Origin: an uncultured Pseudoxanthomonas sp.
Lineage (GTDB): Bacteria; Pseudomonadota; Gammaproteobacteria; Xanthomonadales; Xanthomonadaceae
Direction: 5' to 3'
Assembly (NCBI GenBank): GCA_946479745.1
Contig: CAMLGZ010000002.1
Span: 62,001 to 126,000 of the forward strand
Length of the DNA stretch: 64,000 nt
Made by a program: the position numbers and the translations under genes. Numbering within the stretch: position 1 is the stretch's first letter; each line of letters begins with the position of its first letter. Below are positions 41,516 to 51,927 of this stretch, one piece after another. The notes beneath the pieces were generated by a model, which saw only the letters and a list, made by a program, of their open reading frames with translations, had not been told where the DNA came from and made no database searches.

Positions 41516-42844
41516 TTACGGACCTACGGTCAGGTTGGCCTGCACGGTGATGCCCTGCTGGATCAGCGAAGCCGCGCCGCTGTTCTGAGCCGCCACCATG
41601 ACGCCTGCGGCCGATTGGCCAACACTGGTCATGTTGTTGGACATGTCGAAGGCGCCTGCGTCGTTGGCGACTGATCCGCCGTTTCCGCCCGCACCACCGA
41701 CCGCTCCGTTGCCGACACCGCCATTGCCGGTGCCTCCATTGCCGTCGCCGCCCACGCCGCCTTCGGCGCCTACCGCGCCCATGGCGCCATCGCCGGCTGT
41801 CGCATCGCCATTGGTCGCGCTGGAGGACGCGCCGCCGTTGGTGGCATCGCCATTGGTGGCCGAACCGCCATCGCCGCCGTTGCCCGCAGTGCTGGCCACG
41901 TCGCCACTGTTGCCGCCCGTGCCGGAGCCCGCGCCGCCGGTAGCAGTCGCCGCACCTGCAGTGCCAGCGCCGCCGGTTGCCGTGCCGGATCCGCCGGTGC
42001 CGGTGCCGTCGCCCGAAGTGCCGGCGCCGCCGGTACCTGTGGCATCGCCGCTGCTGCCGTTACCGGCGCCGCGCTCGCGTACCCAACCGCTCTGGCCACT
42101 GCCATCGCCGCCGCCGGCCGCGCTCAACCCGCCGCCATCGCCGCCGCCCGCAGAACCATCGCCGCCGCCGGCCGCGCTGATACTGCCGGCATCGCCGCCG
42201 TAGCCATCGCCATCGCCGCCGCGACCGCTATCGTTGTGATCGGAACGCCCGCCACGGCCACCGTTGCCGGCGACTGCGTCACCGATCGAGGCGCTGCCGT
42301 TGCTGGAATCGCCAGCCGATGCGCTGCCGTTGTTGGCATCGCCGCCGGAACCGCCATTGCCGCCGTCGCCGCCGGCACCGCCATTGCCGCCATTGCCTTC
42401 GCCACCGTAGCCGTCGCCGCCGTAGCCGTCGCCGCCCGCGCCGCCTCTTGCACCATTGGCATCGCCCCAGTTGTTGGCGACATTGCCGATATCGTGCACG
42501 CGCACATCGGTGACGTAGCCATCGAGTCTGGTCGTGGCAACGGCTTTACTGTGGTTGAAGGAATTCGAGAAAGTGGCCGTGGCCGTTCCGCCGTTGTTGG
42601 CGGCTGCCGTGCCGTAACCGTCCGCATAAGCGACGCCGTTGGCGCTGTTGTCACTGTTGTCGCTGTTATCGCTATTGTCGCTGTTGTCACTGTTATCGCT
42701 GTTGTCTGTAAGAGTGATCGTGTCGATCGCTACCTGCAGATTTTCGCCAGCGCCGTTCTCGGTATTTTCCGCGGCAAACGCCTGGCCGCCCAATCCCAGG
42801 CCGAGCGCGACCGCAGATGCTATCAAGGTCTTTTTTGTACTCAT
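41516..42844 (-). CDS. Secreted Gly/Asn/Asp-rich repeat protein, candidate fibre or matrix subunit
   Basis: A 442-residue protein and the first gene of the Fap-like operon. The Sec signal (TLIASAVALGLGLGGQAFA) is followed by TITLT and seven exact Asp-Asn-Ser triplets, a short unique region, and about 280 residues of irregular GG-x-GG and (N/D)G-rich low complexity reminiscent of PGRS or glycine-rich matrix proteins. A distinct C-terminus follows (VGQSAAGVMVAAQNSGAASL, then IQQGITVQANLTVGP). No Cys is seen. The ATG is chosen because AGGAGA lies 6 bases upstream; a nearer ATG touches that site. It occupies the position of the main amyloid subunit in Fap loci, but its composition is unlike FapC, so the role is inference. 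Confidence 0.78.
   Translation of the reverse strand: MSTKKTLIASAVALGLGLGGQAFAAENTENGAGENLQVAIDTITLTDNSDNSDNSDNSDNSDNSDNSANGVAYADGYGTAAANNGGTATATFSNSFNHSKAVATTRLDGYVTDVRVHDIGNVANNWGDANGARGGAGGDGYGGDGYGGEGNGGNGGAGGDGGNGGSGGDANNGSASAGDSSNGSASIGDAVAGNGGRGGRSDHNDSGRGGDGDGYGGDAGSISAAGGGDGSAGGGDGGGLSAAGGGDGSGQSGWVRERGAGNGSSGDATGTGGAGTSGDGTGTGGSGTATGGAGTAGAATATGGAGSGTGGNSGDVASTAGNGGDGGSATNGDATNGGASSSATNGDATAGDGAMGAVGAEGGVGGDGNGGTGNGGVGNGAVGGAGGNGGSVANDAGAFDMSNNMTSVGQSAAGVMVAAQNSGAASLIQQGITVQANLTVGP
42644..42706 (-). repeat. Tandem 9-base repeat, seven copies, coding (Asp-Asn-Ser)7
   Basis: Seven 9-base units encode exact Asp-Asn-Ser triplets with synonymous variation (AGC/AGT, GAC/GAT, AAC/AAT). 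The protein repeat is therefore conserved beyond the DNA repeat. Slipped-strand length change is possible. Confidence 0.9.
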
Positions 42845-43187
42845 CTCCATTCTCCTGACACGTCGGCCCGATACCCAGGGGAGGCATCGATCAAGCGACG
42901 TTTGTCGCATTAACAATGGGATTTGTTATGAGTACGCTTGCATCGCGTGAAGAAAAACTAATAACTCGGAGTACAGGAATCCCCGTAAATTGTTTGTATC
43001 GGTGATTACACTCGTTCACGCCAATAAACGCAGCCAAAATAAGCTACCGGACAAATCCGATGAAATACGCCGGAAAAGAACGCCGGAAAACATGCGCTTC
43101 GGAGTTAACAAAAAAGGCCCGGCGTGAATTCAGGCTGGCCGTTTTCGAGGCGATTTCAGGCGTAGGAACAAGCCGGATTGCGCAGCC
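42845..43187. other. Promoter region of the Fap-like operon and 3' region of crcB
   Basis: A relatively AT-rich stretch (42900-43110) with no gene. It should contain the promoter for the minus-strand operon starting at 42844. A possible crcB terminator lies at 43112-43140. No repeat or operator is recognised. Confidence 0.45.
43112..43140 (-). terminator. Possible terminator after crcB
   Basis: On the minus strand, GGCC and GGGCC flank an imperfect stem around the palindrome TGAATTCA, followed by six T. It lies about 50 bases after the crcB stop. The stem is weak. Confidence 0.45.
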
Positions 43188-43586
43188 TCATCCGGGCAGC
43201 GGCCAAGTCGATTGACCTATCCGCCAGCCCGCCAGCACCGCTATCAGGCCCAATGCGACGTGCAGGAAAACGGTCAGGCCCAGCCATGCCCAACGCTCCG
43301 CGCGCACCAGCAGCAACAAGTCCAGCCCGAAGGCGGAAAACGTGGTCAGGCCGCCCATCAAGCCGGTCAGCAGCAGTGCGCGCCAGAAATCCGTTTCGCT
43401 GCGCTGCAATATCCAGACCAGCAATAGACCCGCGAAAAAGCAGCCGACAACGTTCACCGTCAGGGTGGAAACAGAGAATGCATGTTGCGTGGATCTGGGC
43501 AGCAGCAGGTTCACGCCGTGACGCAATAGCGCACCGGCGGCACCGCCTATCGCCACCGCGGCGGCCTGCATCAAAGCCGTGCTCAT
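43188..43586 (-). CDS. crcB: CrcB (Fluc) fluoride channel
   Basis: A 132-residue protein with four transmembrane helices. It shows the family motifs GGAAGALLRHGVNLLL, TLTVNVVGCFFAGLLL (Asn in the second helix) and GLMGGLTTFSAFGLDLLLL (the TTFS stretch that lines the fluoride path). It exports F- as an antiparallel dimer in the inner membrane. Its ATG overlaps the rarA stop as ATGA, so it is translationally coupled. No fluoride riboswitch can be expected here since it is inside an operon. Very confident from motifs and length. Confidence 0.93.
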   Translation of the reverse strand: MSTALMQAAAVAIGGAAGALLRHGVNLLLPRSTQHAFSVSTLTVNVVGCFFAGLLLVWILQRSETDFWRALLLTGLMGGLTTFSAFGLDLLLLVRAERWAWLGLTVFLHVALGLIAVLAGWRIGQSTWPLPG

Positions 43587-44971
43587 GTTTCCGAGTTCCT
43601 GCCGCCGCGCGGCTTGTTGCCATTGCGCCGCGCTTCGCTGCGGGCCGCACGCAAGCGGTCGATCTTTTCTTTCAACTTGATCTCCATCCCCCGCTCCACC
43701 GGCTCGTAGTACACACGTTCGCCCATTGCATCGGGAAACGCAGTCTGGTCCAGGGCGATGCCGCCTTCTGCGTCGTGATCGTACTGGTAGCCGGTACCAT
43801 AACCCAGCTCCTTCATCAGTTTGGTCGGCGCATTGCGCAGATGCAGTGGCACGTCCTGCGTTCCGTATTCGCGCACGTCGCGTTTGGCGGCGCCGAACGC
43901 CATGTACCCGGCATTCGACTTGGCGGTGCTGGCCAGGTAGATCACCAACTGGGCCAGGGCGAGCTCGCCTTCGGGACTGCCCAGGCGATCGTAGGTTTCC
44001 CAGGCTTCGATGGCCATCTGCAAAGCGCGTGGATCGGCCAGGCCCACATCCTCCACCGCCATGCGGGTCATGCGCCGCGCCAGGTAGCCGGGGTCGCAAC
44101 CTCCGTCCAGCATGCGGGTAAGCCAGTACAGGGCGCCATCGGGGTTGGAGCTGCGCACCGATTTGTGCAAAGCCGATATTTGGTCGTAGAACTGCTCGCC
44201 GCCTTTGTCGAAGCGCCGGGTGCGGTCCGCTAGCACCTGCAGCAGGGTTTGCTCGGTGATTTCGCCACCCTCGCCGAGTGCGAGCTCGGCCGCGATCTCC
44301 AGCAGAGTGAGTGCGCGACGCACATCGCCATCGGCCGCGCCGGCGATTTCGCCCAGCAGGTTTTCCGGCACCTGGATGCCCTGCCCTCCCAGGCCACGTT
44401 CCTCGTCGGCCAGCGCATGCCCGAGCGCTTCCATGATGTCCTCGCGCGATACCGCTTCCATCACGTGCACGCGGCACCGCGAGAGCAGCGCGGAATTCAA
44501 TTCGAAGGAAGGGTTTTCGGTGGTTGCGCCCACGAAGATGATGGTGCCGCGTTCGATATGCGGCAGGAACGCATCCTGCTGGGCCTTGTTGAAGCGATGC
44601 ACCTCGTCCACGAACAGCACGGTGTGGCGCCCCTCTGCGAAACGGTGCGCGGCTTCGGCCAACACCTGCCGTACTTCCGGCAATCCCGAGAGCACCGCGG
44701 AGATCGCCTTGAATTCGGCGTCGGCGTATTTGGCCAGCAGCAGCGCCAGCGTGGTCTTGCCGCAGCCCGGCGGACCCCACAGGATCATCGAATGCACATG
44801 GCCCGATTCGACCGCGCGGCGCAGCGCGCTGCCCGGTGCGAGCAAACGGCGCTGACCGACCATTTCATCCAGCGTGCGGGGCCGGATGCGCTCGGCCAGT
44901 GGACGCATCGCGGTGCGGTCCACGCTGAGCAGGTCGGGTTCGTCGGTCAGTTTGTTCTTCGGCTTGGCCAC
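43583..44971 (-). CDS. rarA: Replication-associated recombination protein A (AAA+ ATPase)
   Basis: A 462-residue MgsA/RarA protein acting at stalled forks. Walker A is WGPPGCGKTT (residues about 65-74), Walker B is TVLFVDEVHRF (about 117-127), sensor 1 is VGATTENPSFELN, and the C-terminal tetramerisation domain includes GCDPGYLARRMTRMAVEDVG and NAGYMAFGAAKRDV. The start is a GTG (VAKPKNKLTD). It lies downstream of lolA and overlaps crcB, an order shared with Xanthomonas genomes. All ATPase motifs appear intact. Confidence 0.94.
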   Translation of the reverse strand: MAKPKNKLTDEPDLLSVDRTAMRPLAERIRPRTLDEMVGQRRLLAPGSALRRAVESGHVHSMILWGPPGCGKTTLALLLAKYADAEFKAISAVLSGLPEVRQVLAEAAHRFAEGRHTVLFVDEVHRFNKAQQDAFLPHIERGTIIFVGATTENPSFELNSALLSRCRVHVMEAVSREDIMEALGHALADEERGLGGQGIQVPENLLGEIAGAADGDVRRALTLLEIAAELALGEGGEITEQTLLQVLADRTRRFDKGGEQFYDQISALHKSVRSSNPDGALYWLTRMLDGGCDPGYLARRMTRMAVEDVGLADPRALQMAIEAWETYDRLGSPEGELALAQLVIYLASTAKSNAGYMAFGAAKRDVREYGTQDVPLHLRNAPTKLMKELGYGTGYQYDHDAEGGIALDQTAFPDAMGERVYYEPVERGMEIKLKEKIDRLRAARSEARRNGNKPRGGRNSET

Positions 44972-45016
44972 CTGTGCATTCTAACGGCCAGTGTCGCAGG
45001 CGATGCGAAGAGCTTC

Positions 45017-45208
45017 ACCTCTCCCCTTGCGGGAGAGGTCGACGCGCTTGCGCGGCGGGAGAGGGGCGAGCGGAGACAGCAGAGTTGACCCATTAATGCG
45101 GCAGCCGCATTCGATATCGACCGCTGCGCCGACCACATCGGCCATGAATTGCCCCTCCGTTTACCCCTCATCCGCCCTTCGGGCACCTTCTCCCGCAAGG
45201 GGAGAAGG
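45017..45208. repeat. Pair of related hairpins (CTCTCCC/CTTCTCCC type) between rarA and lolA
   Basis: Stem ACCTCTCCC/GGGAGAGGT (45017-45039) and stem CCTTCTCCC/GGGAGAAGG (45186-45208) lie in inverse orientation to one another, forming a repeat unit of about 190 bases. A related hairpin occurs at 22225. The right one lies just past the lolA stop and could help end transcription. Confidence 0.75.
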
Positions 45209-45217
45209 GTCAGACGG

Positions 45218-45856
45218 TCAGATGTCGCCGACCACATCCACGCCCTTGGCCGGGGTGTACTTGAAGGTAGTGCCGGCAAACGCCGGATTGCGCTTCCAGC
45301 CGCTGAAGCTGATCCTGGTGTTCTGCCCGACGGCATCAAGCACTTCCATCCGGCTCAATCCACCCTTGCCGAAGCCCAGGCGCGCGGACTGGAAGCTGGC
45401 CTCGCCCTCGCTCTTGGGCGTCAGGGTCAGCCACTGCAGGCCGTCGGCGGTGCCGGACTCCTTGACGTTGAACTGCTGGTCCAACTTGGCTGGATCGATC
45501 AGCGCCGACAGCGGGCTGTTCTGTTCTTCGCTGCCTTGCTCGCGCACGGTGACCTGTTGCAGGTCGGGGTCGTAGACCCACACCTTTTTGCCATCGGCGA
45601 CGATGAGTTGCGGGTACGGCTTGGCGTATTCCCAGCGGAACAGGCGCGGCGCGGACAAAGCCACGCGACCGCTGGAGGTTTCCTTGAGTTTGCCCTTGGC
45701 GTCGTAGACCTGCTGGCTGAACTGCCCGTCCAGGCCCTTGAGGCCGGCGGTAAATGATTTCAGATCGTCGCGTGCCCCGGCGAAGGCATTGCCTGCCAGC
45801 AACACGGTGCCGAGAAGGAGACTACTGAAGGGAAGCGTACGGAAGGGCTGTTTCAT
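45218..45856 (-). CDS. lolA: Outer-membrane lipoprotein carrier protein LolA
   Basis: A 212-residue periplasmic chaperone that ferries lipoproteins from LolCDE to LolB. The Sec signal (LLLGTVLLAGNAFAGA) is followed by the LolA fold: LKGLDGQFSQQVYDAKGKLK, RLFRWEYAKPYPQLIVADGK, and KVWVYDPDLQQVTVR. The start MKQPFRTLPF is set by a CAGGGA site, whereas the open frame extends 79 codons upstream through a dispersed repeat. It lies between the DUF3857 gene and rarA. Length and motifs are typical. Confidence 0.93.
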   Translation of the reverse strand: MKQPFRTLPFSSLLLGTVLLAGNAFAGARDDLKSFTAGLKGLDGQFSQQVYDAKGKLKETSSGRVALSAPRLFRWEYAKPYPQLIVADGKKVWVYDPDLQQVTVREQGSEEQNSPLSALIDPAKLDQQFNVKESGTADGLQWLTLTPKSEGEASFQSARLGFGKGGLSRMEVLDAVGQNTRISFSGWKRNPAFAGTTFKYTPAKGVDVVGDI

Positions 45857-46016
45857 GGGTATCCCTGAAAAGCGGGCAACTGTGGAGATATGGCGATAGT
45901 GTCGCGAGTTGAAGCTGAATACGCACCGATTTGACTGGACCTTCGATGAACCACCCCAATTGATCGGTAGCCGGATTGAGGAAACCGCTTGCAGCGGGCC
46001 TGTCGAAGACTCCGTT

Positions 46017-46122
46017 CGTGGTGAGCCTGTCGAACCACGCTTTTTGCGCATCAGTACGGATGTGGCAGACCGGCCGGACCTGAAGCATTGCACCAGGAGC
46101 GTGGTTCGACAGGCTCACCACG
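46017..46122. repeat. Inverted repeat of the GTTCGACAGGCTCACC type
   Basis: Arms of about 24 bases at 46017-46040 and 46099-46122 are perfect inverse copies (core GGTGAGCCTGTCGAACCACG). A second copy of the family is at 50690-50796. It fills most of the gap between the DUF3857 gene and lolA. Confidence 0.88.
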
Positions 46123-46176
46123 CGGGATTTTTCTGATTTTTATTCTTGGATGCCGAATCAAGCCAGATGGATGGTT

Positions 46177-48132
46177 CTAGCGTACCGCTCCATCCGAAAT
46201 CTGCACCGTATTCAAATCCCCGTACACGATCTGCGCGCGGAATCCACGGCGGACGTACTGGTAGAGTTCGCGGAAAGCGGGATAGTCCGCCGGCAGGCAC
46301 AGCTTGTCGGTTCCGTGAATGGCGTTGAGGCTGAGGCGATGCGTGGTGGTCACCACCTGTCCTTCCCGCTTCCAGCTGGCTTCGTATTCGCCGGCGGCGT
46401 TGCTGAAACGGCTGCTGCGCGGAATGGCGATGAGCGGGACGGTCTCGGGAAATTTCAACGTATAGGTCTCTTCCCGCAAGCTGTCGTTGCAATAGAACGG
46501 TGTGGCGTTGGTTTCACTGGAAGCGGAAGCGTAGATGCCGCGCATGGAGTCGGCGCCCGGCGGATCCGGCAGCGTCATCCCGCCGACCACGCTGAAATCG
46601 ACGTAGTCGGTAGCGTCGAACTCGAACGAGTAACCGAATGGCCTGCGCAGATCGTCCACATCGCCTTTCAGTTTCAGGCGTCCCAAGCCATTGAAGCCGG
46701 AAGCGGACATGATGGACTCTTCCACACGCGCCCGGTTCTGCGAGGTGAGTTGCGAGAACGCGCCGCGCAAGCCGATTTCACCCGAAGCGCCGCTGTCCTG
46801 CAGCGTGTGCCCGCTGACGTTGCCGTCGGCGCTGAAGGTATAGAAACTGTCGGCCCGGTAGGCGCTCACCGCAGGGCTGTTGGCCGGCGTGCGCGAGAGC
46901 TTTCCATCCACCGTGTGCACCACCGGCGCGCCCAGATCGCTGGCGGGCAATTGACCGAAGCGTGCGTAGGGGCTGGTGGAATCCAGGTAGAGATCGAATT
47001 CCGGCAGGTAGTTGATCGCGTGGTTGAAGCGGCCCAGCACCGCGACCGGCGGCAGAGTCGGCCCACCGCCCGCCCCAATCAGCACCGGCGTGCTGGCGAT
47101 GCCTTTGGCGGCCAGCAGCGCTTCCAGGATCACGGTGTGATCTTTGCAATCGCCGTAACGGTTGGCGAGGATGCTGTCGGCAGAGTTCGGTTCCAGGCCG
47201 CCGTTGCCCAGATAGACAGCGACGTAACGGATGTTCTTGGCCACCCATTCGTAGATGGCGGCGGCCTGTGCGCGACGATCGCCGATCCCTTTTGTGATTT
47301 CGTCGGCACGCGACCGCAGCGCCGGGGTGAGCGCGGCCGCTTCGGCGCCTTTGAGTTGGTAGGCCCGGCCCATCGCTGAAAAATCCGGATAGGTACTGGC
47401 CATGATCGTAGGGCCGTATTCCCAGCCCGCTGCAGTCCAGTTCTGGTTCTGCATGGGGGTCTTGCGCTGGTAGGTCCACGACCAATGCGCGGTGTCGCCT
47501 TCCATTCTGGGCCGATCGCTGCCCTGTACGTCGCGGGTATACAGATGCATGGGCAGGCTTTTCGGCGCGCTCAGGGTGATCCTGGCGTCGTCGTACTGGG
47601 TGAACAGACTCAGGTTTTCCCACAGGCCGAAATATCCGGGGAAATACGGGATGTTCTGGCTCTGCCGATAGCGGTAGACCAGGCGCGTGCCGGGCGAAAG
47701 GTTGGGGAATACGATGACCTTGACCTTACGGTCGGCGTACATCGCGGCAGAAGCGCTGGAGTAGCTTTCCTGGGTGTAGATCTTGTCGGCCGGCACATCG
47801 TGACGCTCGCCGTCGGCCGTAAGGGTGTAGGCAGCCAGAACCTCCAGCGTCTCCATCTTCTCGCTATAGCTCAGGCGCACCTGGCTGAAATTGTCCACGC
47901 CTGCCTTGGTCTTGATCAGGATCTCGTATTCGTTGGTTTCGACGCTGGTGGCATCGGCCTTCACTTCATAGTCGGCGCGGTAGCGGACGAAGCTGAAGCT
48001 GTTGACGGGTTCCTGCGCCGCAGCGGGCTGCGGTTCCGTCGGAGTGGTCGTCTGGGTTGAACTCGCCGGCTCCTGCGCGAAGCTCAAGACAGGAAAAAAG
48101 ACGATCAATAGCAGTGCAGCGATAGGACGCAT
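46177..48132 (-). CDS. DUF3857 / transglutaminase-like exported protein
   Basis: A 651-residue protein. After a Sec signal (LLLIVFFPVLSFAQEP) comes an N-terminal DUF3857 domain (about 45-225; YEILIKTKAGVDNFSQVRLS, SPGTRLVYRYRQSQNIP). A papain-fold transglutaminase-like domain follows with a complete triad: C329 in RYGDCKDHTVIL, H371 in RFNHAINYL, and D384 in YLDSTSP. The remaining beta-rich part is DUF3858-like. The family's substrate is unknown; envelope peptidase or crosslinking roles have been suggested from the fold. It sits between ftsK and lolA. The long open frame that continues upstream over ftsK is out of phase with ftsK and not real. Confidence 0.85.
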   Translation of the reverse strand: MRPIAALLLIVFFPVLSFAQEPASSTQTTTPTEPQPAAAQEPVNSFSFVRYRADYEVKADATSVETNEYEILIKTKAGVDNFSQVRLSYSEKMETLEVLAAYTLTADGERHDVPADKIYTQESYSSASAAMYADRKVKVIVFPNLSPGTRLVYRYRQSQNIPYFPGYFGLWENLSLFTQYDDARITLSAPKSLPMHLYTRDVQGSDRPRMEGDTAHWSWTYQRKTPMQNQNWTAAGWEYGPTIMASTYPDFSAMGRAYQLKGAEAAALTPALRSRADEITKGIGDRRAQAAAIYEWVAKNIRYVAVYLGNGGLEPNSADSILANRYGDCKDHTVILEALLAAKGIASTPVLIGAGGGPTLPPVAVLGRFNHAINYLPEFDLYLDSTSPYARFGQLPASDLGAPVVHTVDGKLSRTPANSPAVSAYRADSFYTFSADGNVSGHTLQDSGASGEIGLRGAFSQLTSQNRARVEESIMSASGFNGLGRLKLKGDVDDLRRPFGYSFEFDATDYVDFSVVGGMTLPDPPGADSMRGIYASASSETNATPFYCNDSLREETYTLKFPETVPLIAIPRSSRFSNAAGEYEASWKREGQVVTTTHRLSLNAIHGTDKLCLPADYPAFRELYQYVRRGFRAQIVYGDLNTVQISDGAVR

Positions 48133-48191
48133 GCGCGGTTTCCGGTTGTTCGATGGATTGCTGCAGGACTGCGCAGTGACCACAGGCAGCA

Positions 48192-50573
48192 TCAGTCGCG
48201 CGGCGGCGGCGCCAGCACGCTGCGGTCGCCGTTGTGTTCGGGCGGAGTGACTACGCCGGCCGCTTCCATGGCTTCGACCAGACGCGCGGCGCGGTTGTAG
48301 CCGATCTTCAACCGGCGCTGCACGCCGGAGATGGAGGCCCGGCGCGTTTCGGTGACGATGCGCACCGCTTCGTCGTAGAGCGGATCGCTTTCGGCATCGC
48401 CCGACCCTGCTGCGGCTTCGGGCAGGCCGGTGGCTCCGACCACGGTGCCGTCGCCCATGGTCTGGATTTCCTCCAGCACGCCTTCGATGTAGTCGGCCTT
48501 GCCGGTGGCCTTCAGGTGTTCGACCACGCGGTGCACTTCTTCGTCGCTGACGAAGGCGCCGTGGATGCGCTCGGGCATGGCGGTGCCGGGCGGCAGATAA
48601 AGCATGTCGCCCATGCCGAGCAGCGTTTCGGCGCCCGACTGGTCCAGGATGGTGCGTGAGTCGATCTTGCTGGAGACCTGGAAGGCGATGCGCGTAGGGA
48701 TATTGGCCTTGATCAGGCCGGTGATCACGTCCACCGACGGGCGCTGTGTGGCCAGGATCAGGTGCATGCCGGCCGCGCGCGATTTCTGCGCAAGACGGGC
48801 GATCAGTTCTTCCACCTTCTTGCCGACGATCATCATCATGTCGGCGAATTCGTCGATGAAGATGACGATGAACGGCAGCGTTTCCAACGGCATAGGAGCA
48901 TCGCCCAGATCGGCGAACCCCGTATTGGAGCCGGGCTTGAACAACGGGTCCATCAACGGCTGGCCGGCGTCCTGCGCGTCCTTCACCTTTTTGTTGAAAC
49001 CGCCCAGGTTGCGCACGCCCACCGCGCTCATCAGCTTGTAGCGACGCTCCATTTCCGCCACGCACCAGCGCAGGCCGTTGGCGGCCTCCTTCATGTCGGT
49101 GACCACTGGCGCCAGCAAGTGCGGGATGCCCTGGTAAACCGACAGTTCCAGCATCTTCGGGTCGATCATCAGAATGCGCACGTCCTTGGCGCTGGCCTTG
49201 TACAACAGGCTCAACACCATGGCGTTCACCGCCACCGACTTGCCCGAACCGGTGGTGCCGGCGACCAGCAAGTGCGGCATGCGCGCCAGATCGGCCACGG
49301 TGGGCCGGCCGGCAATGTCCTTGCCCAAGGCAATCGTCAGCGGGCTGGGCGATTTGTCGTATTCCTTGGAGCGCAGCAGTTCGCTGAGGTAGATCATTTC
49401 GCGGCTGGTATTGGGAATTTCCAGACCGATCACCGACTTGCCCGGGATCACGTCCACCACGCGCACCGATTTCACGCTGAGGCCGCGGGCGATGTCCTTG
49501 TCCAGGGAATTGACCTGGCTGACTTTCACACCCGGTGCCGGTTCCATCTCGAAACGTGTGATCACCGGCCCCGGATAGGCGCCGACCACCTGCACATCGA
49601 TGCGGAAGTCTTTGAGCTTGAATTCGATCTGGCGCGACAGAGTCTCCAGTGTTTCTTCGGAATAACCCCGGGTCTGCGGCTTGGGATCGTCCAGCAGCGA
49701 CAGCGGCGGAATGCCGGTGTCGTCGCCGCCAGTACCGTGGAACAACGGGATCTGCTGTTCGCGCTTGGCGCGGTCGCTCTTTTCGATGACTGGCGCCGGC
49801 GGCGGCTCTATATGCACCGGTTCGCGACGGGCGCGCTGCACGGCGTCGACCTTGCGCACTTCCTCGCGCTCCTCGCGCAGTACGCGGGTCTGTTGCCATT
49901 CCGCCGCCTGGTGGGTGCCGCGGCGGAACAGCGCAGGCAGTGCCATCACCCCCTTGCCGATGCGTTCCATCACCGCAAACCAGGACAGGCCGGTGGCCAA
50001 TGTCACCGAGACCAGGAACAAAGCCAGCAGGAAAAGATTGCCGCCCAGGCTGCCGAACAGGGTGTTGAGCGAACTACCCACCAGCTTGCCGAGGATGCCG
50101 CCCGGCCCTGCGGAGAAATCCGCGGCGGGCAAGTCGCGCATGAACAGCAATCCCGTCGATGAAATCAGGAAGCCCACGATGCCGACCAGGCGCAGCGCCG
50201 GCCCCAGGTCGGCCTCGCCATCGCCATCGGTATCCATGCCGAACAGCGCTATCCACGCGACCACGCCCAGCATGATCGGCAACAGGAAAGCCACATAGCC
50301 ACAGAACGAAAGCAGCAGTGCCGCTACCCAGGCCCCTACTCGTCCGCCCAGATTGTGGATGGGTGCGGTCAAACTGCCGGACTGCGTCCAGCTGGGATCA
50401 TCGGGCGAATAGGTGAACAGACTCGCCAGCAGATAAAGGAGCAAAGGCGCGATGGCGATAAGCGCAAGATCGCGCCACAGACGCTGGCGACGCGGATTGG
50501 CCGTCGACGCCTGCTTACGGGCCGCCGAATTGGCGCCCTTGGCTTTAGAAGTTGCCGGAAGCTGCTTTGCCAC
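48192..50573 (-). CDS. ftsK: DNA translocase FtsK
   Basis: A 793-residue septal DNA pump for chromosome dimer resolution. It has four to five N-terminal membrane helices (about 33-55, 80-130, 150-170, 190-215), a fairly short linker (about 230-310), the RecA-like motor with Walker [20 protein letters not shown] and Walker [13 protein letters not shown], and the gamma winged-helix domain at the end ([40 protein letters not shown]) that reads KOPS. The start is GTG. It diverges from trxB. Length is normal for Xanthomonadaceae, where the linker is much shorter than in E. coli. Confidence 0.96.
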   Translation of the reverse strand: MAKQLPATSKAKGANSAARKQASTANPRRQRLWRDLALIAIAPLLLYLLASLFTYSPDDPSWTQSGSLTAPIHNLGGRVGAWVAALLLSFCGYVAFLLPIMLGVVAWIALFGMDTDGDGEADLGPALRLVGIVGFLISSTGLLFMRDLPAADFSAGPGGILGKLVGSSLNTLFGSLGGNLFLLALFLVSVTLATGLSWFAVMERIGKGVMALPALFRRGTHQAAEWQQTRVLREEREEVRKVDAVQRARREPVHIEPPPAPVIEKSDRAKREQQIPLFHGTGGDDTGIPPLSLLDDPKPQTRGYSEETLETLSRQIEFKLKDFRIDVQVVGAYPGPVITRFEMEPAPGVKVSQVNSLDKDIARGLSVKSVRVVDVIPGKSVIGLEIPNTSREMIYLSELLRSKEYDKSPSPLTIALGKDIAGRPTVADLARMPHLLVAGTTGSGKSVAVNAMVLSLLYKASAKDVRILMIDPKMLELSVYQGIPHLLAPVVTDMKEAANGLRWCVAEMERRYKLMSAVGVRNLGGFNKKVKDAQDAGQPLMDPLFKPGSNTGFADLGDAPMPLETLPFIVIFIDEFADMMMIVGKKVEELIARLAQKSRAAGMHLILATQRPSVDVITGLIKANIPTRIAFQVSSKIDSRTILDQSGAETLLGMGDMLYLPPGTAMPERIHGAFVSDEEVHRVVEHLKATGKADYIEGVLEEIQTMGDGTVVGATGLPEAAAGSGDAESDPLYDEAVRIVTETRRASISGVQRRLKIGYNRAARLVEAMEAAGVVTPPEHNGDRSVLAPPPRD

Positions 50574-51894
<1,321 letters not shown>

Positions 51895-51927
51895 CCAGCC
51901 GCATCCTCGCAACGGCCGCGCAAGGCT

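Noticed and set aside
41598..42203. Plus-strand Pro-rich open frame opposite the Gly-rich protein
   Set aside because: It is the complement of GGN codons (Gly read as Pro). It has no start signals, and the minus-strand frame has a signal peptide, ribosome site and operon partners.
42644..42706. Considered as a CRISPR-like array
   Set aside because: The 9-base units are contiguous without spacers and encode an in-frame peptide repeat.
43188..44780. A 530-codon open frame across rarA ending in CrcB
   Set aside because: The rarA-overlapping part is a frame-shifted shadow; crcB has its own ATG at 43586, coupled to the rarA stop.
46177..49899. A 1240-codon minus-strand open frame spanning the DUF3857 gene and much of ftsK
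   Set aside because: Only the part from 48132 down is the real DUF3857 gene with its own signal peptide. Upstream it is an Arg/Gly-rich shadow in another phase of ftsK, caused by high GC content.
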